From NCBI GenBank assembly GCA_035610365.1, contig CM069432.1:108953529-109017528 (forward strand): a stretch of 64,000 nt of DNA, in the 5' to 3' direction. Source of the DNA: Aquatica leii (Eukaryota > Arthropoda > Insecta > Coleoptera > Lampyridae). Position 1 is the first letter of the stretch. Each line of letters starts with the position of its first letter. The notes under the pieces are model-generated. The model ran no database searches and was not told the origin of the DNA. It saw only the letters and a program-made list of their open reading frames with translations. The position numbers and the translations under genes were made by a program. Shown one piece after another: positions 32,231 through 44,254 of the stretch.

Positions 32231-33118
32231 TTTTAGGTCCCGAATTAGAGCCTTACGTTTTTGTTTACTTGGATGACGTTATTATTTGCGCTCCTTCCTT
32301 CGAGAAACACATTGAAGTGTTAACTGAAGTTCTTCGTCGCCTAGAGAGGCTAATTTGATGTCAAGTAAAGATAAATGTCATTTTTGTAAACCTGAACTTA
32401 AGTATCTTGGTTTTATCGTCATTTCTACTAGTTTGTCCGTTGACCCGGAAAAAGTTGATGCAATTTTGCGTATTCCAGTTCCCACTGGTGTCGCTGAAGT
32501 TAGAAGAATCATAGGCATGGCCTCATGGTATCGCCGATTTGTACCAAATTGTTCGACAATTATCGCTCCATTGACGTCTCTGCTAAAGAAGAATTCCAGC
32601 TTTAATTGGACTAGTGAGTGTGATGAAGCCTTTCAAATCATTAAGACTTGTTTAGTTTTTCGCGCCTATTTTGTCTTGTCCTGATTTTAGGGTTCCGTTT
32701 ACAGTTCAGACTTACGCTTCTGATTTTGGTCTTGGTTCAGTTCTTACCCAGTTTATCGACGGTGAAAAACGTGTTATCTGTTATAATAGTAGGTCGCTTA
32801 CAAAGTGTAAACGCAAGTATTCCACTACCGAAAACGACTGTCTGGCGGTACTGTGGTCTATTAAAAAATTACGCCCTTATCTTGAAGAAACAACTTTCAC
32901 TGTAGTTATCGATCACGCATCATTAGTCTGGTTACACAATCTAAAGGAACCTACCGGTCGTCTAGCACGATGGGCTGTTAACTTCAGCAATTTGATTTTA
33001 CTATCATTCATCGTAAAGGAAAGTATCATGTCGTACCTGACGCATTATCTCGTTCAGTACCAGCTATCGACAACATTACTACCGATTGTGACCTTACCGA
33101 ACCTAAGTCTTCGGACAA
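32231..33118 (+). pseudogene. Gypsy RT (C-terminal half) and RNase H
   Basis: Resumes directly after the copia LTR with LGPELEPYVFVYLDDVIIC (catalytic YLDD). After a frame change at about 32355 it continues YLGFIVISTSLSVDPEKVDA and MASWYRRFVPN. The RNase H frame (32671-33126) has YASDFGLGSVLTQF, where the first catalytic D is kept, then STTENDCLAVLWSIKKLRPYL and VVIDHASL. The N-terminal RT motifs are deleted. Confidence 0.82.
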
Positions 33119-34343
33119 ATGGTTAACGAAACTTATAGAACGTGTACGTTCAAACCTACCGCTTTTCCACAGTGGAAAATTATTAACGGAAAGTTATTTA
33201 AGCATGTTATCGTAGATTATCCCGATCTTCGTTCTGAGAATGACAATCGGGGAGAAGTTATACCGAAGTCTAAACGACTCCAAATATTGTTAAAGTTTCA
33301 CGATAAACCTACCGCTGTACACCTTGGTATTTATAAAACTCTAAAACGCATTGTTCCGCTTTATTACTGGCTTAAGATGAAGGCTGACGTTATTCGTTAC
33401 ATTAATGGTTGCAAAGTTTGTATCACGCATAAGTCAAAACAGAAACATCCTGCTGGCCTTATGACCCGGCATCCTGTAGTGGACAAACCTACCGATCTTC
33501 TGGGAGCTCTACCGCAATCTAAGAGTGGCTATTCGTGCATCCTTGTGGTTGCCGATTATTTTTCCAAATTTGTGTTATTTTTCCCGTTAAGTTCCGCTAC
33601 TGCAGCAGCAGTTACTAAACGTCTTGAAGAAGATGTCTTTTTAATGTTTGGAGTCCCTCGGTATCTTCTGTGCGATAACGGCACACAATTTCGTAGTTCA
33701 AAGTTTAAGAAAATGGTTTCGTCATATAAATCCAAAATTATTTTTAACGCTAATTATCATCCACAAGCGAATCCAACTGAAAGAGTCAATAGAGTCATAA
33801 AGACAATGTTATCGTCTTATATCGAAGACAACCATCGTCATTGGGATAAGTATCTTGCTAAAGTAGCATGTGCTATTCGTACCGCTGTTCATGAGATCAC
33901 CGGCTTAACGCCGTTTTTTGCTAATTTTGGACGTGAGATCTGCCTCGACGGATCACGTCATGGGAAAACTACCGATTCCGACACTATCGACGATCTAGCT
34001 TTTACAGATCGTACCTTTTTGGCCTAAAGAAGCCCAGCGTTTCGAGAAGTTTACGTCGACATCAAGAATCGCTTGAATGCAGCTTATGTCCGCGCTAAAC
34101 ATTATTACGATTTACGTCGTCGTCCAGCCGCTTTTGAGGTGGGAGACACAGTGTGGCGGAAGAATTATGTCCTTTCTGATGCATCTCGATAATTCTCGGC
34201 AAAACTGGCACCTAAGTTTATCGGTCCGTTCTAGGTAAAACGGAAAATTCGTATCAGACCTATGAGTTGTCTGATGACACGGGAGCATCTAAAGGCATAT
34301 GGAACGTCAAGGATTTGAAGATCAGCCCGACTGGGGATCGTTA
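33119..34343 (+). pseudogene. Gypsy integrase
   Basis: Open from 33119 to 34027: zinc module HLGIYKTLKRIVPLYYWLKM...CKVCITHK, then DDE core DLLGALPQSKSGYSCILVV, LLCDNGTQF and NPTERVNRVIK. The first catalytic position, usually VDxxGPLP, reads TDLLGALP. After 34027 the tail (AAYVRAKHYYDLRRRPAAFE, VGDTVW) is readable to a stop at about 34343, with at least two disruptions. Confidence 0.83.
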
Positions 34344-35977
34344 GTTCTTTTTGTGTTTTTACATTTATTCTCGTTAGGTGGTAGTTAGCTTTATTTTGAG
34401 TTCCGTGTAGAGACGGACTAAGAATACTCTCTCTACAGTGGGGACACCACTTGTCGTAAGAGGAGGTTCTTTTATTTCCATTTTTCTTTCTTCTGCTATT
34501 TTGTCTATTCTTTTCTTTAATTTTCTGTAGTGTTTGTGGCTAGGTGCCATCGCTCGGTGAAGGCTTTAGTTGTGGGAAAAACGCAATGCGCGGATCTCGT
34601 AAAGCGCAGCGCGCCCTCTTTTATCCATAGATTTAGTTTTCGTTTTGTTTTATCGTTGATTTAGTTGTTCGTTACATTATCGTCTGTGTTTTGACGTTTG
34701 CTGCAGTCGATTTGGGATTTGTTGTAGGGTAAGGTGTCTTTGTGTTGGACGTTGTTTGGTTGTAGGATTTGACAACATGCGGATCTCTTGAAGTATGGCG
34801 TGCCTCCTTCCTTTTTAAAGACCAATGCATCGTGTCGAGCCTGACATTTCCTCGAATATTCACTTGTTGCAGTTGACCGATTTTGACGCTTTTTACCGAT
34901 TTTGACGTATTTTTTTTGGTTGTACTGGATTTATCGCTTACCGTTAACGTTTTTAACGTTTTATCGTTGATTGAAAGAGTTTACTAAGATGCGCAATGCT
35001 TACGGATAAAAGCGTACCGTATATCACACTCCTTCTACTCTTCGTTGCACTTGCACTTCTTATGGAAGAAGCTGCGCTTGTAATGTGGCGACTCCATAGA
35101 ATTCTAGTAAACTACATTTCGCAATCGTTCGGTAGGACCGAAGTGCACATTGTTTTGAATCGTGTTATCTAAAGTAGCAATGATAAGTCACTTACGTTGA
35201 TACTGCAATAACAACGCGTTGATTAGGGTTCTTTAAATGTTTATCTCGTTATTTTAAGTTTCACCTATCAATAGATGTTTATAAATTAATGTAAATTGAA
35301 AATGTTTTCAATCAACGAAAATACTAAGTATTCGGCTTGATTGAAGAGAAATACTGATATGATAGATTGCTTCTGCATTATCAACGGTCAACGTTGGTTA
35401 TGATTTTTTACTACTCTTAATTTTTTTAATTGTATTCAGCAACGGATCTTTATTAACGTACATAGTTTATTAGTTGGTACATATTAACTTTTTTGTTCAA
35501 AAACATTACATATTTGGTTTGGTTACAGTTTTATAGGAAAAATCTCACAAGTTTTAGCTTTAAATAAAAAGGTGAATTTAAACTTTATTGTTACTTGCAA
35601 ATCGGTACATTGGAACTTTTCTTTAAATTGTCTAAAAGCTACATTAAATCCTACAAAATCTAAATTTTGTAGGTTTATTTTGTTTTAATTAATACAATTT
35701 CAAAGAGCACTTTTTACTGCAATATGTCTTCTTGACGAAATGATTAATTTGTAACTTGCTTAATAAATTTAATTTAAGAAATCACTCTTCTTGTAAGGGG
35801 GGAGTAACCGTCGTATAAAATGATTGGCTGTTTGATTATTTGCGTAAAAGACCCGGTATTTATATTGACGTTATTCATTTCATGTAAGGTTATATTATTT
35901 ACATTAGATAAATTTCGCAGAAACAATGATTGCTGCATATCATTTTAAAGAAAATTAATTTAAATGCTATGCAAGTG
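34344..35977. other. 3' end of the gypsy element and intergenic sequence
   Basis: A polypurine-like AAGAGGAGG near 34459 suggests that a 3' LTR begins shortly after. Two diverged copies of a block with GCGGATCTC and a following 'gc(g)tgcc' lie near 34590 and 34780. No gene is seen from 35200 to 35977. Confidence 0.4.
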
Positions 35978-36060
35978 AGTAGTATAGTGAGGTTGGTTCT
36001 GGCTCACTCGGGTAAGATCGGTAGGAGATCATATTTTCTTCGACTGTGTTCGTGTGGGCT

Positions 36061-36306
36061 CGTAATTTTCAGACCGGTGTCGAATCCCAACTTCCGGTTT
36101 CGAATTTCTACTTCCGGTGTCAGATTACAGCTTCCGGTGTCGGATTACAACTTCCGGTATCGAATTTCAAGATCTGGTATCAAATTTCAACTTCCGGTGT
36201 CAAATTACAACTTCCGGTGTCAGATTACAGCTTCCGTGTTGGATTTCAACTTCCGGTGTCGAATTTCAACTTCCGGTATCGGATTACAGCTTCCGGTGTC
36301 AGATTT
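36061..36306 (+). repeat. 20-bp minisatellite near the left Polinton end
   Basis: About 12 copies of a unit of the form CTTCCGGTGTCGGATTACAA, with alternation gtgtc/gtatc and attac/atttc. Because 20 is not a multiple of 3 and the units lack stops, all three + frames are open; the 169-, 109- and 76-codon ORFs here are products of the repeat. Confidence 0.93.
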
Positions 36307-36623
36307 CATTGCTGTGCGTTGTCATCAAATTTTTTCGAGTTCATTAGCTATGATGAATCAACAAATTTTCTATAATGAACTTACGGTGTCTACTTTGTTT
36401 CCGCTTAAGTTCAATCATCTGCAAAGAACGCTGAATTAACTACAAAGTTCATATACCTCGGTTTTTTTAAAATATGACTTCTTGCAGATTCATAAATTTT
36501 TTTATAGCACTTATAAAATCAAATCAATGAAAATCACTAATTTATTTAAGTAATTATTGTATGCAATTCAAATAGTATTACAGTTAACTCTATTATGTTA
36601 CAATTTAAATTATTTTTTATAAA

Positions 36624-38866
36624 TAGCGGGTTGCACAAAAGATAATTGACCGTTAATTGGAGTTTAATCTCCGATTAAAGTATGATTATCTTTTAATTGG
36701 AGTTTAACGGGCCATTAACGGTCAATTAAATATTTAATTGAAGTCGACGTTAATCTCGAGATTAACGGTCAATTAACTATATTTTGCGTTGCACAAAACT
36801 TTAATCTCCGATAAACTCTTGTTAACAAAAGATTATCTAATTGGAGATATTTGGCTGATTAACCTACAATTAAAGTTTTTCAATAATAAAAAGTTCATGA
36901 TTTACAGTCAAAACTAAGTAATAAATTATAGCTACGTTTAATTCAAGTTTCGTTTAGTACAAAATTATTAAAAAAATAATTATTAAACAAAAATAATTAT
37001 GTTGTTCGTCTTCTTCCTCGAGTAGCTTTGAAGACAGCTTCGCAGCATAAGGTTTATACGAGATAAAGAAAATCCTTTTGAATTGTTAGACGACATTTCA
37101 AGAAGAGGTTTCGATTAAATAAGGCCCCCATAATAAACTTGGTACATGCAACTAAAGATAGAATCGAATCAACAAGCTATCGAAACTAATCGTTTGATGC
37201 AAGAGTACAAATATTAGCATATCATAAATGAAATGGTCAGGTTCTCCCATCAATATATAAACATGTCTAGAACTACCAAAAAGTTCATGGAAATAAAATA
37301 ATGGTTCTTTCGCATTTCTGGTTTTTTATGTGTTGTGGGGGCTGTTGATTGCACACGTGCATATACAATCACCCGATAGACTAAATCCTGAATCGTATCA
37401 CAACAGAAAAGGATATTTTAGCATTAATGTTCAAGCGACTTGCAATGCTGACTTAAAATTAATGCATTTTATTGTTTATTAGCCAGGATCAGTACAAAAC
37501 AGTATTATTTTCAATAAATCTCTTCTTCCGGTTGAATTTTGCATCGGAAGATATGGCATGATTACCTATTAGGTGATAGTGAATCCTCATCTGCTTACAT
37601 CTACCAAATGCCAGTGAAGCAGCATAAAGCATAGCACATATTATGACAAGTAATACCATAGAAAGGTTCTTTGGAATTTTGCAGAGATTTCCTTGCTTGC
37701 AATATGGTTGCAGACTCTTAATTAGCACAACATTAATTGCAACAGTTCTTCATATGCAAAATGTATAAAAACAACATAATTTATTGTAATTTTTTATTTA
37801 TAAAATTAATACTGTGCTTTATATTTTCTTAAAACTTGATTAAATACTATTACTTCTTTCAGTAATTCACAGATTATAATTTTTTGCTTTTGAAATTTTT
37901 CTTATAAATAACTCGGGAGGAGTTGACAAAGGTTCTGCAGTAAATAGGAGTGTGCGAAAGACAAGAATACGAGATAATACAGGTTGAAGTTCAGCCACAT
38001 ATAATGATTCTCATTTGCCCATTTTTACTAAGGATACAAATTAATATTAGATTTCATTGTAATTATCTCCCAATTTACCAAAATAGTAAGCTGTAAAGCA
38101 ATTCAAAGCAATTTCTAGGTGGCTCACTTTGGTATGCAATGTTCGCCAGCAAAACCTCCTGATCGGCAGTTATTAAGAGGTTGAAAACTCCACGAGAAAC
38201 AGATTTTTTTCATCATACATAGTACAACTTTTAAGTCCTATCTTACATGTCCTGCTTCACAGATCTGTTTTATCTTCAGTTTCATATATACAAACAAAGT
38301 TTCAGGTATTTTGCTGTTCGGAGGCTTATTTTAGTCGATTCATTCTATTCGTTGATGATGCTTGTCGACACTGAACATTTCTTTTCAACTATAAATCCTT
38401 TAGCCAGTTACTCCTTTATATTGTTATCTAAAGTAAAGGATAAAAGGAATTAAGCAAGAAATTTTATAGAATTAGAAATTTGTTATCGGTAAACATAAAA
38501 TAAAACTTAGCTATCGATACAGAAGCAATATTTTCCATAATGATAATATAACTATTTATAAGAAAACGTGAATAATATAGTAATGCCATTGTAATACTCA
38601 CTTTACTACAATATTTATTAACGTTTCTTTCTTGATTTAAGTAAATATTTGTAAATAACCTCCTTTTTGGTAGTCATTTTTGTTTCATAAACTGACATTA
38701 AAACGCGCGGTTGTCAAGTTGACTTGCAGTTAATCGTCGATTAACTAATGGACCGTTAATCATAGATGAAATTGTTTTGTGCAACGCAATCGAATGTTAA
38801 TCAACCATTATCTTTAATCGACGATTAGTAAATCGCCAATTAACCAGACTTTTGTGCAACCGGCTA
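36624..38866 (+). mobile_element. Decayed PIF/Harbinger element in the left Polinton arm
   Basis: Termini TAGCGGGTTGCACAAAAG and, inverted, TAGCCGGTTGCACAAAAG, flanked by AAA (36621-36623 and 38867-38869). The empty site (TTTATAAAGACTAAC) is present in the right arm near 53692. Both subtermini are full of short TTAATC-type inverted repeats. It contains a decayed transposase at about 37320-37770. Confidence 0.82.
37320..37770 (+). pseudogene. Decayed Harbinger (HARBI1-like) transposase
   Basis: Readable in shifting + frames: GAVDCTR (first catalytic D), ESYHNRKGYFSINVQATCNA, a PGS...NSIIFN block, YLLGDSESS (second D region), and a final H-x-x-N-like segment with VERFFGI-type remnants. Many stops and frameshifts. 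The minus ORF at 37489-37728 is its shadow. Confidence 0.75.
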
Positions 38867-39567
38867 AAAGACTAACAAAACAATGTTTTTTCCTGCAGAT
38901 GGTATTACATTTTATATTACATTTAGCAATTATTTTCGTTTTAAAGCTTATAAAATATTAATGTCATGAATAAAAAAATTATCAATTTATTTAATTTATA
39001 GTATATACACTTATGCGTTTGGTTTAAGATTGCAATTTTAAGAATACATTTTTTAAATCATTTAGTTGCGGCATCAGTCGAATGAACTCCTTGATTATGT
39101 TACATTTAATATATTATATGCATTTAAAAGTGTTTAGTTAATTTTAATGTAGAATGTAAATTTAAAAAATGAGCAATTAGTTCTTAATATAAATTCCATT
39201 CATAGCTATTACTATTCATATACACAAACAAAATGCTGATTTAACTATTGAGTAAATTTCATGTTACAAATCTAGACATTGCGAACAATGTAGTTATATA
39301 ATTTCTTCAATGCAAAAATAATCCATTTAGGGCCAATTTCATAATCAAAACGTTAATAGAGAATTAACTAATTTGTCTATTAAGTTAATGGATGTTTAAA
39401 TTGTCACTTAAATATATTGCATTTCATAATAAATAATTAACTAATGTAGCATTAGGCTTAAATTAAACCGAACTTAACCGAATGATTAATTTGAATTTAT
39501 TCATAACCTATATATTTTGGTGACAGTTGGGTAACGGTAACTTTTCAAACGTAATTTTTACAATTAA

Positions 39568-40790
39568 ATGGAGAAAAAAAGAAATAGAGGAACAAATTTC
39601 TCTAAGGAAGAAGAACTTCTTTTATTGGTAGAGGTGGAAAAATTGAAAAACATTATAGAAAACAAACAATCTGATAAATTACATTCATCCGAAAAGGTAT
39701 AAATTATATTATTTTATTATATTGTGAATATCAAATGTATCTACCTAAATTTTAGTCTGAAGCATGGATTACGGTAGCAAATAACTTTAATGCTATTAAT
39801 TGCATCGCTCGATCGCAAGATCAATTAAAAATAAAGTATGAGAATTTAAAAATGAAAGCCCGAAAATTTGCAGCCGATCAGCGCTTTTGTCAGGGAACTG
39901 GTGGAGGACCACCAAATATTAATATAAAAGATCCGGTTTTAGATGCAGTGCTACGAATAATAAATTTTAAAACTGTTGTTGGGCTTATAAACCCATTTGA
40001 TATAGATTCTATTAGAAATAATGCACAAGTAAGTAAACTTATCCATTTTTTTCTTTATTTAATAATAGTTCTATTTTAGAACAAAGAGAACATACTACCT
40101 GTAACTGTATATAAGGCAAAGTCGGTTACAGTACGAAGTATATAAATGAAAGTTTTCTAGGTATTATCTTTTGTTTTTGTTTTAGGAAGATTTGGATTAC
40201 GAGATTTCCCAGTCTCTACTAGTTTTAGAAGTAGGTAAAATAAGTTATTTATTTTAAAAAGTAATAAAATTGTTTTACTTTTTTTTAGGAACCACAAGTT
40301 TGCACTACTATATCAAAAGTTTGGACTCCTTCTACATCAAAGGTTTGCACTCCTTCGCATCTAAAATAATTTTTTTTCCATTTTTACATTTTTAAATATT
40401 GTATACTATTAGGTAATGGAAGTTGACTTAGAAAATAAGGAAATTCAACATGAGGTCACTTTCGAACAGAATAATGCAGTAATGGTTTCAACTAATATGC
40501 TTATTTGTTAGCTTTATTATAGATTGCATTTATAGAATTGGAGCAAGTATACCCCTAAAAAATTAAAAACCCCAATTTCCAAAAAATTGAAGCAAAAAAT
40601 GTTTGTTAACCCTATAAAAGAAGAATACTACAGGAAAAAAATTAAATATTTAGAAGAAGAAACAAAGAAAAGCATACTTCAACAAGAAGATATAATAATA
40701 AAAAGAAAACAAGACAAGGAACTTCATGAAAAAAACATTTTTTTATTAGATTTAAAAACAAAATTACAACAAAAAGAACTGTTGAAATAA
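39568..40790 (+). CDS. Harbinger Myb/SANT-like DNA-binding protein, multi-exon
   Basis: The start at 39568 gives MEKKRNRGTNFSKEEELLLL, a Myb/SANT-like (trihelix) beginning. Exon 1 39568-39696 and exon 2 39756-40028 have GT/AG borders and phase 0. Exon 2 continues SEAWITVANNFNAI, then RSQDQLKIKYENLKMKARK, then GTGGGPP. Likely further short exons start at 40186 and 40289 and around 40415. The last exon starts near 40536 and ends at 40790 with a lysine/glutamate-rich helix (YYRKKIKYLEEETKKSILQQ). In Harbinger elements this protein helps the transposase enter the nucleus and bind the ends. Exons 3-5 are less certain. Confidence 0.75.
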
Positions 40791-40899
40791 CATAAAAGTA
40801 TTTTTTTTCTATTATATTGATTTTGGAATTGTTTAATGTATTTGTTTAATGTCTTTAAATTAACTTAAAATAATTGAATTGAATTAAATAATTGTTTTT

Positions 40900-42019
40900 T
40901 TACAATCTTTCAAAATGTTCGTTAATAATGTTGTGCCTCGCTAGGTTATCTAAAGGAGCCGCATCTTCTTCTCTTGCATTATCTTCTTCCTCTATTGGAA
41001 TTGTCCATTCGTCTAACATATCTTCGTTCTGTCGAAGAGCTATGTTGTGCAAAACAGCTGTGGCTATAATAACTGTAAGAGTTGTTTCAAGTTTTAACGC
41101 CGAACCACTTTGTAAAATTGGAAAACGCCGTTTCCAAACGCCATACTGTCTCTCAACAACATTTCTTGTTCTTATAATAGACTCGTTGTATAAATTTTCA
41201 TTTGCTGTTTCTACATTTAGCAACTTTGTCATTAGGTATGATTTTAATTGATAACCACTATCACCTACAAGTAAATATCTTCCAAATTGTCTTTGTTCAA
41301 ATAATCTTTTCAAACTTGAATTATTAAAAATTGTTTGATCATGGGTAGAACCAGGCCATCTTGCAACAATATCTCTGATATACAGTTTACTATCGGAAAC
41401 TGTTTGAACATTTATTCCATAGAAATGTTTTCTTGTTCGAAATATCTCCGCATCGTCGCCGCCAGGGGATGTAATTTTTATTAAAGTGCAATCTATAGCA
41501 CCTATGACCCTCGGAAATCTAGCAATCTTATAAAATGCTTCTGCAGTTTTTCTCATCTCTTCTTGAGTTTCATCCATTTTGATGTAACGTGGAGCTAACA
41601 TAGCAATAGATTCCGACACTTTTTTAATAATTCTAGAAGCAGAAGATGTTGATACGCCACAAAAATCTGCTACTGATTTTTGCATGTCTGCGGTTGCATA
41701 AAATCGAAGAGTCAAAAGTAGCTGAATGACTGGTTCAATACTTCCACCTCTACAATAAACAATAATTACTTAATTGTTATAAAACTAAAAATCTTGTTGT
41801 TGAATAAGTTACATACTTTCTTGTCACAGATTGTAAACGATCTTGAATCTGCAGTAATACGGTACTAAACGTTTCTTTAGTTAAACGAAATCGTTCAAAA
41901 AAATCTAGATCATCATAAATTTCTACATAATTTTTTCGTTTTTTATACCGTTTTGGTCGTCGAACATATTCATCATCTGATGAAGAACTAGAACTAGTAC
42001 TGTCTAACAAAATGTTCAT
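40900..42019 (-). CDS. Harbinger transposase (HARBI1-like), 2 exons
   Basis: Exon 1 42019-41817 and exon 2 41749-40900, with a GTATGT donor and TAG acceptor, join in frame to 350 codons, about the size of HARBI1. The N-terminus is acidic/serine-rich (MNILLDSTSSSSSSDDE). A helix-turn-helix region (GGSIEPVIQLLLTLRFYATA, VADFCGVSTSSASRII) is followed by the DDE nuclease: GAIDCTLIKI (first D), HFYGINVQTVSD, RWPGSTHDQTIF, LLVGDSGYQL (second D) and RNVVERQYGVWKRRF (E). No stop or frameshift is seen, so it looks functional. Confidence 0.92.
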
Positions 42020-42705
42020 TTTGAGAAGAAAAATAAAAACTTTGTCAAGTTAATATCACAAAGTAATATTTTTTAGGTTAAATTTAATGGCAAATTAAAT
42101 ATTTAATAATTGAAAATCGTCACATTAAATTAATCGTTAATTAAATTTTAATAGAAGTTTAAAAATGATTATGAAATCCATATTTATTTAATTCTGGCAT
42201 TAGAACTTAATGCCAAATTAAAAAATCATTATGAAATCGGCCCTTATTTAATTTAGATTATAGTATTAGAAATATTTTAACTTTACTTACTTACATTATT
42301 ATAGTAACATAAAGAAATTGCTTTTTCCACAGATGTTATATTATACGAGGGTCGTTAACATATATTTTTTTTGTTGACTTAGTTTTATTATTACAGGTTG
42401 AGAACGTTTAATGTTTAAATTAAATTAAAAAATTCACTAAGTTTATAAGGTCCACCCGGTAAATTTGATTAAAAGAATAACTGAAATCCATACGTTTTAT
42501 ATGCATATTAAAATTACAATTAAAATAAAAGACTCTAACGTTAAAGTGTTTACTCAGCATATAACGAGTCGTTGACACTCATAATTTTTGTTGATTTGCA
42601 TTATTCAGCCTTAACCGTTTATAAAACAGTAATTTCTTAAATGAAAAATAGTCAATTTAATTTATATAATATTGTTTTAGTACTGGATTTGCATTATTAG
42701 CATTT

Positions 42706-43050
42706 GTAAAATCAAATCAATGAAAATCACTAATTTATTTAAGTAATTATTGTATGCAATTCAAATAGTATTACAGTTAACTTCATTTAAATTACAATTA
42801 AAACTTATAAATCATGTTTTATAAAGACTAACATAAAAATGTTTTTATTCCCGCAGTTGATATACTTTATATTACATTTAGCAATTATTTTTGTTTTAAA
42901 GCTGATAAAATATTAATTTCATGAATGAAAAAATTATCAATTTATTTAATTTATAGTATACACTTATGCGTTTGGTTTGAGATTGCAATTTTAAGAATAC
43001 CTTTTCAAAGCATTTCGTTCCGTTAATGGCTGCATCAGTCAAATAAACTC
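42706..43050. repeat. About 350-bp segment repeated twice in each Polinton arm
   Basis: The segment starting AAATCAAATCAATGAAAATC and ending near GCATCAGTC recurs as a direct repeat at 36506-39100 (interrupted by the 36624-38866 insertion). It recurs inverted in the right arm at about 50425-50765 and 53490-53800. It lies just beyond the capsid-gene end and again near the terminus. Confidence 0.8.
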
Positions 43051-43141
43051 AAAAATAGGACCCCAGATATTTTTTTTTCTCGTACTCATACTAGGTGATG
43101 TGTTGTATTTGCATCAATGTTTCCAATAATTTTTTTATAGG

Positions 43142-44071
43142 TTATAAATTTAAGTTGTCGTAAGGGTATACAGCATCATTAAGAAAAACTTTAATATTAG
43201 TTAAATTGCAATGATCAAAACGACTGCAATCTTTATATACTTGATTTTTTCTATCCGTCTGAAAACCAAAGATTATGCATTGTGGTTTTTCTACTGAGGT
43301 CTTAATAGCCCAAGTATGTTTTTGTGTTTGCGGTAATGATGGATATTCATGTAGTTCTCTACTTCTAAATGAAATATATAATTCTTCTGCACTTTTAACA
43401 ACATCAAGTAATTTTAATTGTTCTGTAATTGAAACAGATATGTGTGGAACTCGCCAGATCACCTTATTTAGTTGAACTTTTATAGTTTTTGTATTGTCGT
43501 CAACTACTAAAGCGTTATTATCTGTATTGCTGCGAAGTAAAACCAATTCTTGTCTACAATTGACTACAACCTTTTTAAAATCTTCGCACAAACCTAAAAT
43601 CATACGAAGAGGTATAACCGCATCAAAATTTCCTGAAGATATATCCAATAATCTTGAATTGCCTATGGGAAACCAACCACCGTTTTCAAGAGCTTTGCTT
43701 TCTTCTATATTGTATGACACATAACCTTTTAGAACAGACGTAATTCCAGGATTTCTAACGCGATCGATAACTTCTCCAGAGATCTCTAAACGAATCTCGT
43801 CAAATAAAAATAAGATACCCATATTAACAAATCGAATATTAGGTATTTGAATCTTTTCATTTTTATTGTCATATGCTTCCACTTTTCCTTGTACATGAAG
43901 AGAACTATACCAAGGTAACGTATACAATTCTTGATGTTGTTTAGGAATCCTGATTTCATCGTTATTGTTAAAGGAACTTGATACATAAGGTGGATGACTT
44001 CGTTTTTCTGCATATGCAATTGTAGTATCAAAAACAGGCGGTTCGTCTACATTCAAAATTTCATAATTCAT
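43142..44071 (-). CDS. Major-capsid-like protein, left arm copy
   Basis: 309 codons from MNYEILNVDEPPVFD to a C-terminus with DHCNLTN and YPYDNLNL, differing from the right-arm copy by a single residue that I can see. The sequence type (FNNNDEIRIP start, WRVPH, IIFGFQTDRKNQ) matches a protein family I recall from Polinton/adinto-like elements and invertebrate genomes, and take to be a double-jelly-roll capsid relative. Known relatives, as I remember them, continue roughly 100 residues past this end, so the protein is probably C-terminally truncated. In this arm the frame is fused to the small upstream ORF by two 1-base deletions (combined ORF to 44254), which is probably not the native start. 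Confidence 0.6.
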   Translation of the reverse strand: MNYEILNVDEPPVFDTTIAYAEKRSHPPYVSSSFNNNDEIRIPKQHQELYTLPWYSSLHVQGKVEAYDNKNEKIQIPNIRFVNMGILFLFDEIRLEISGEVIDRVRNPGITSVLKGYVSYNIEESKALENGGWFPIGNSRLLDISSGNFDAVIPLRMILGLCEDFKKVVVNCRQELVLLRSNTDNNALVVDDNTKTIKVQLNKVIWRVPHISVSITEQLKLLDVVKSAEELYISFRSRELHEYPSLPQTQKHTWAIKTSVEKPQCIIFGFQTDRKNQVYKDCSRFDHCNLTNIKVFLNDAVYPYDNLNL

Positions 44072-44254
44072 TTTTATGTGAGTACTTTTAACCCTAAAGA
44101 TTTTAAGTATTTTTATTCTTTCTGTTAAGCGATTGATTTTAGCAGACCGACTGAAAACTTTTGTATTATTTTTTGTATTTATATAGTTTTCAGTCGTTTT
44201 GCTAGTGTTTAAATGTTTACTCCAATTTTTATTTCTGCTAAACACAAGTCCCAT
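44072..44254 (-). pseudogene. Small basic protein ORF, frameshifted (left arm)
   Basis: Counterpart of 49216-49398. Two single-base deletions in A-runs near 44100-44115 change its frame, so its natural end is lost and it runs into the capsid-like ORF. Confidence 0.65.

Larger units (their letters stand above)
27122..34343 (+). mobile_element. Broken gypsy element on the + strand, with nested Penelope and copia elements
   Basis: Gag, knuckle, protease, RT, RNase H and integrase pieces occur in the right order on the + strand but are interrupted. A Penelope-like element splits gag (27479-28978). A rearranged copia element replaces the N-terminal half of RT (30175-32230). A TGGCGTCTCGCC string near 27136 could be the primer-binding site. 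A polypurine-like AAGAGGAGG lies at about 34459. The LTRs themselves could not be paired. Confidence 0.75.
39330..42243. mobile_element. PIF/Harbinger element with both genes, in the left Polinton arm
   Basis: Termini GGGCCAATTTCATAAT and, inverted, GGGCCGATTTCATAAT. Exact 3-bp target duplications TTA (39327-39329, 42244-42246). The uninterrupted site is present in the right arm at about 53236-53250. It carries the two convergent genes typical of the superfamily: a Myb/SANT-like gene on + and a HARBI1-like transposase on minus. Both look intact, so the element may still be active or only recently silenced. Confidence 0.92.

Noticed and set aside
32231-32236. TTTTAG at both sides of the copia block (30174-30179) as its target duplication
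   Set aside because: The left side is an internal RT fragment, not an LTR end, and the host gypsy RT is deleted there, so the match is probably chance.
35930-36439. Long overlapping ORFs of 169, 109 and 76 codons
   Set aside because: They are translations of a 20-bp minisatellite in three frames; the mirrored set at 53875-54320 has the same cause.
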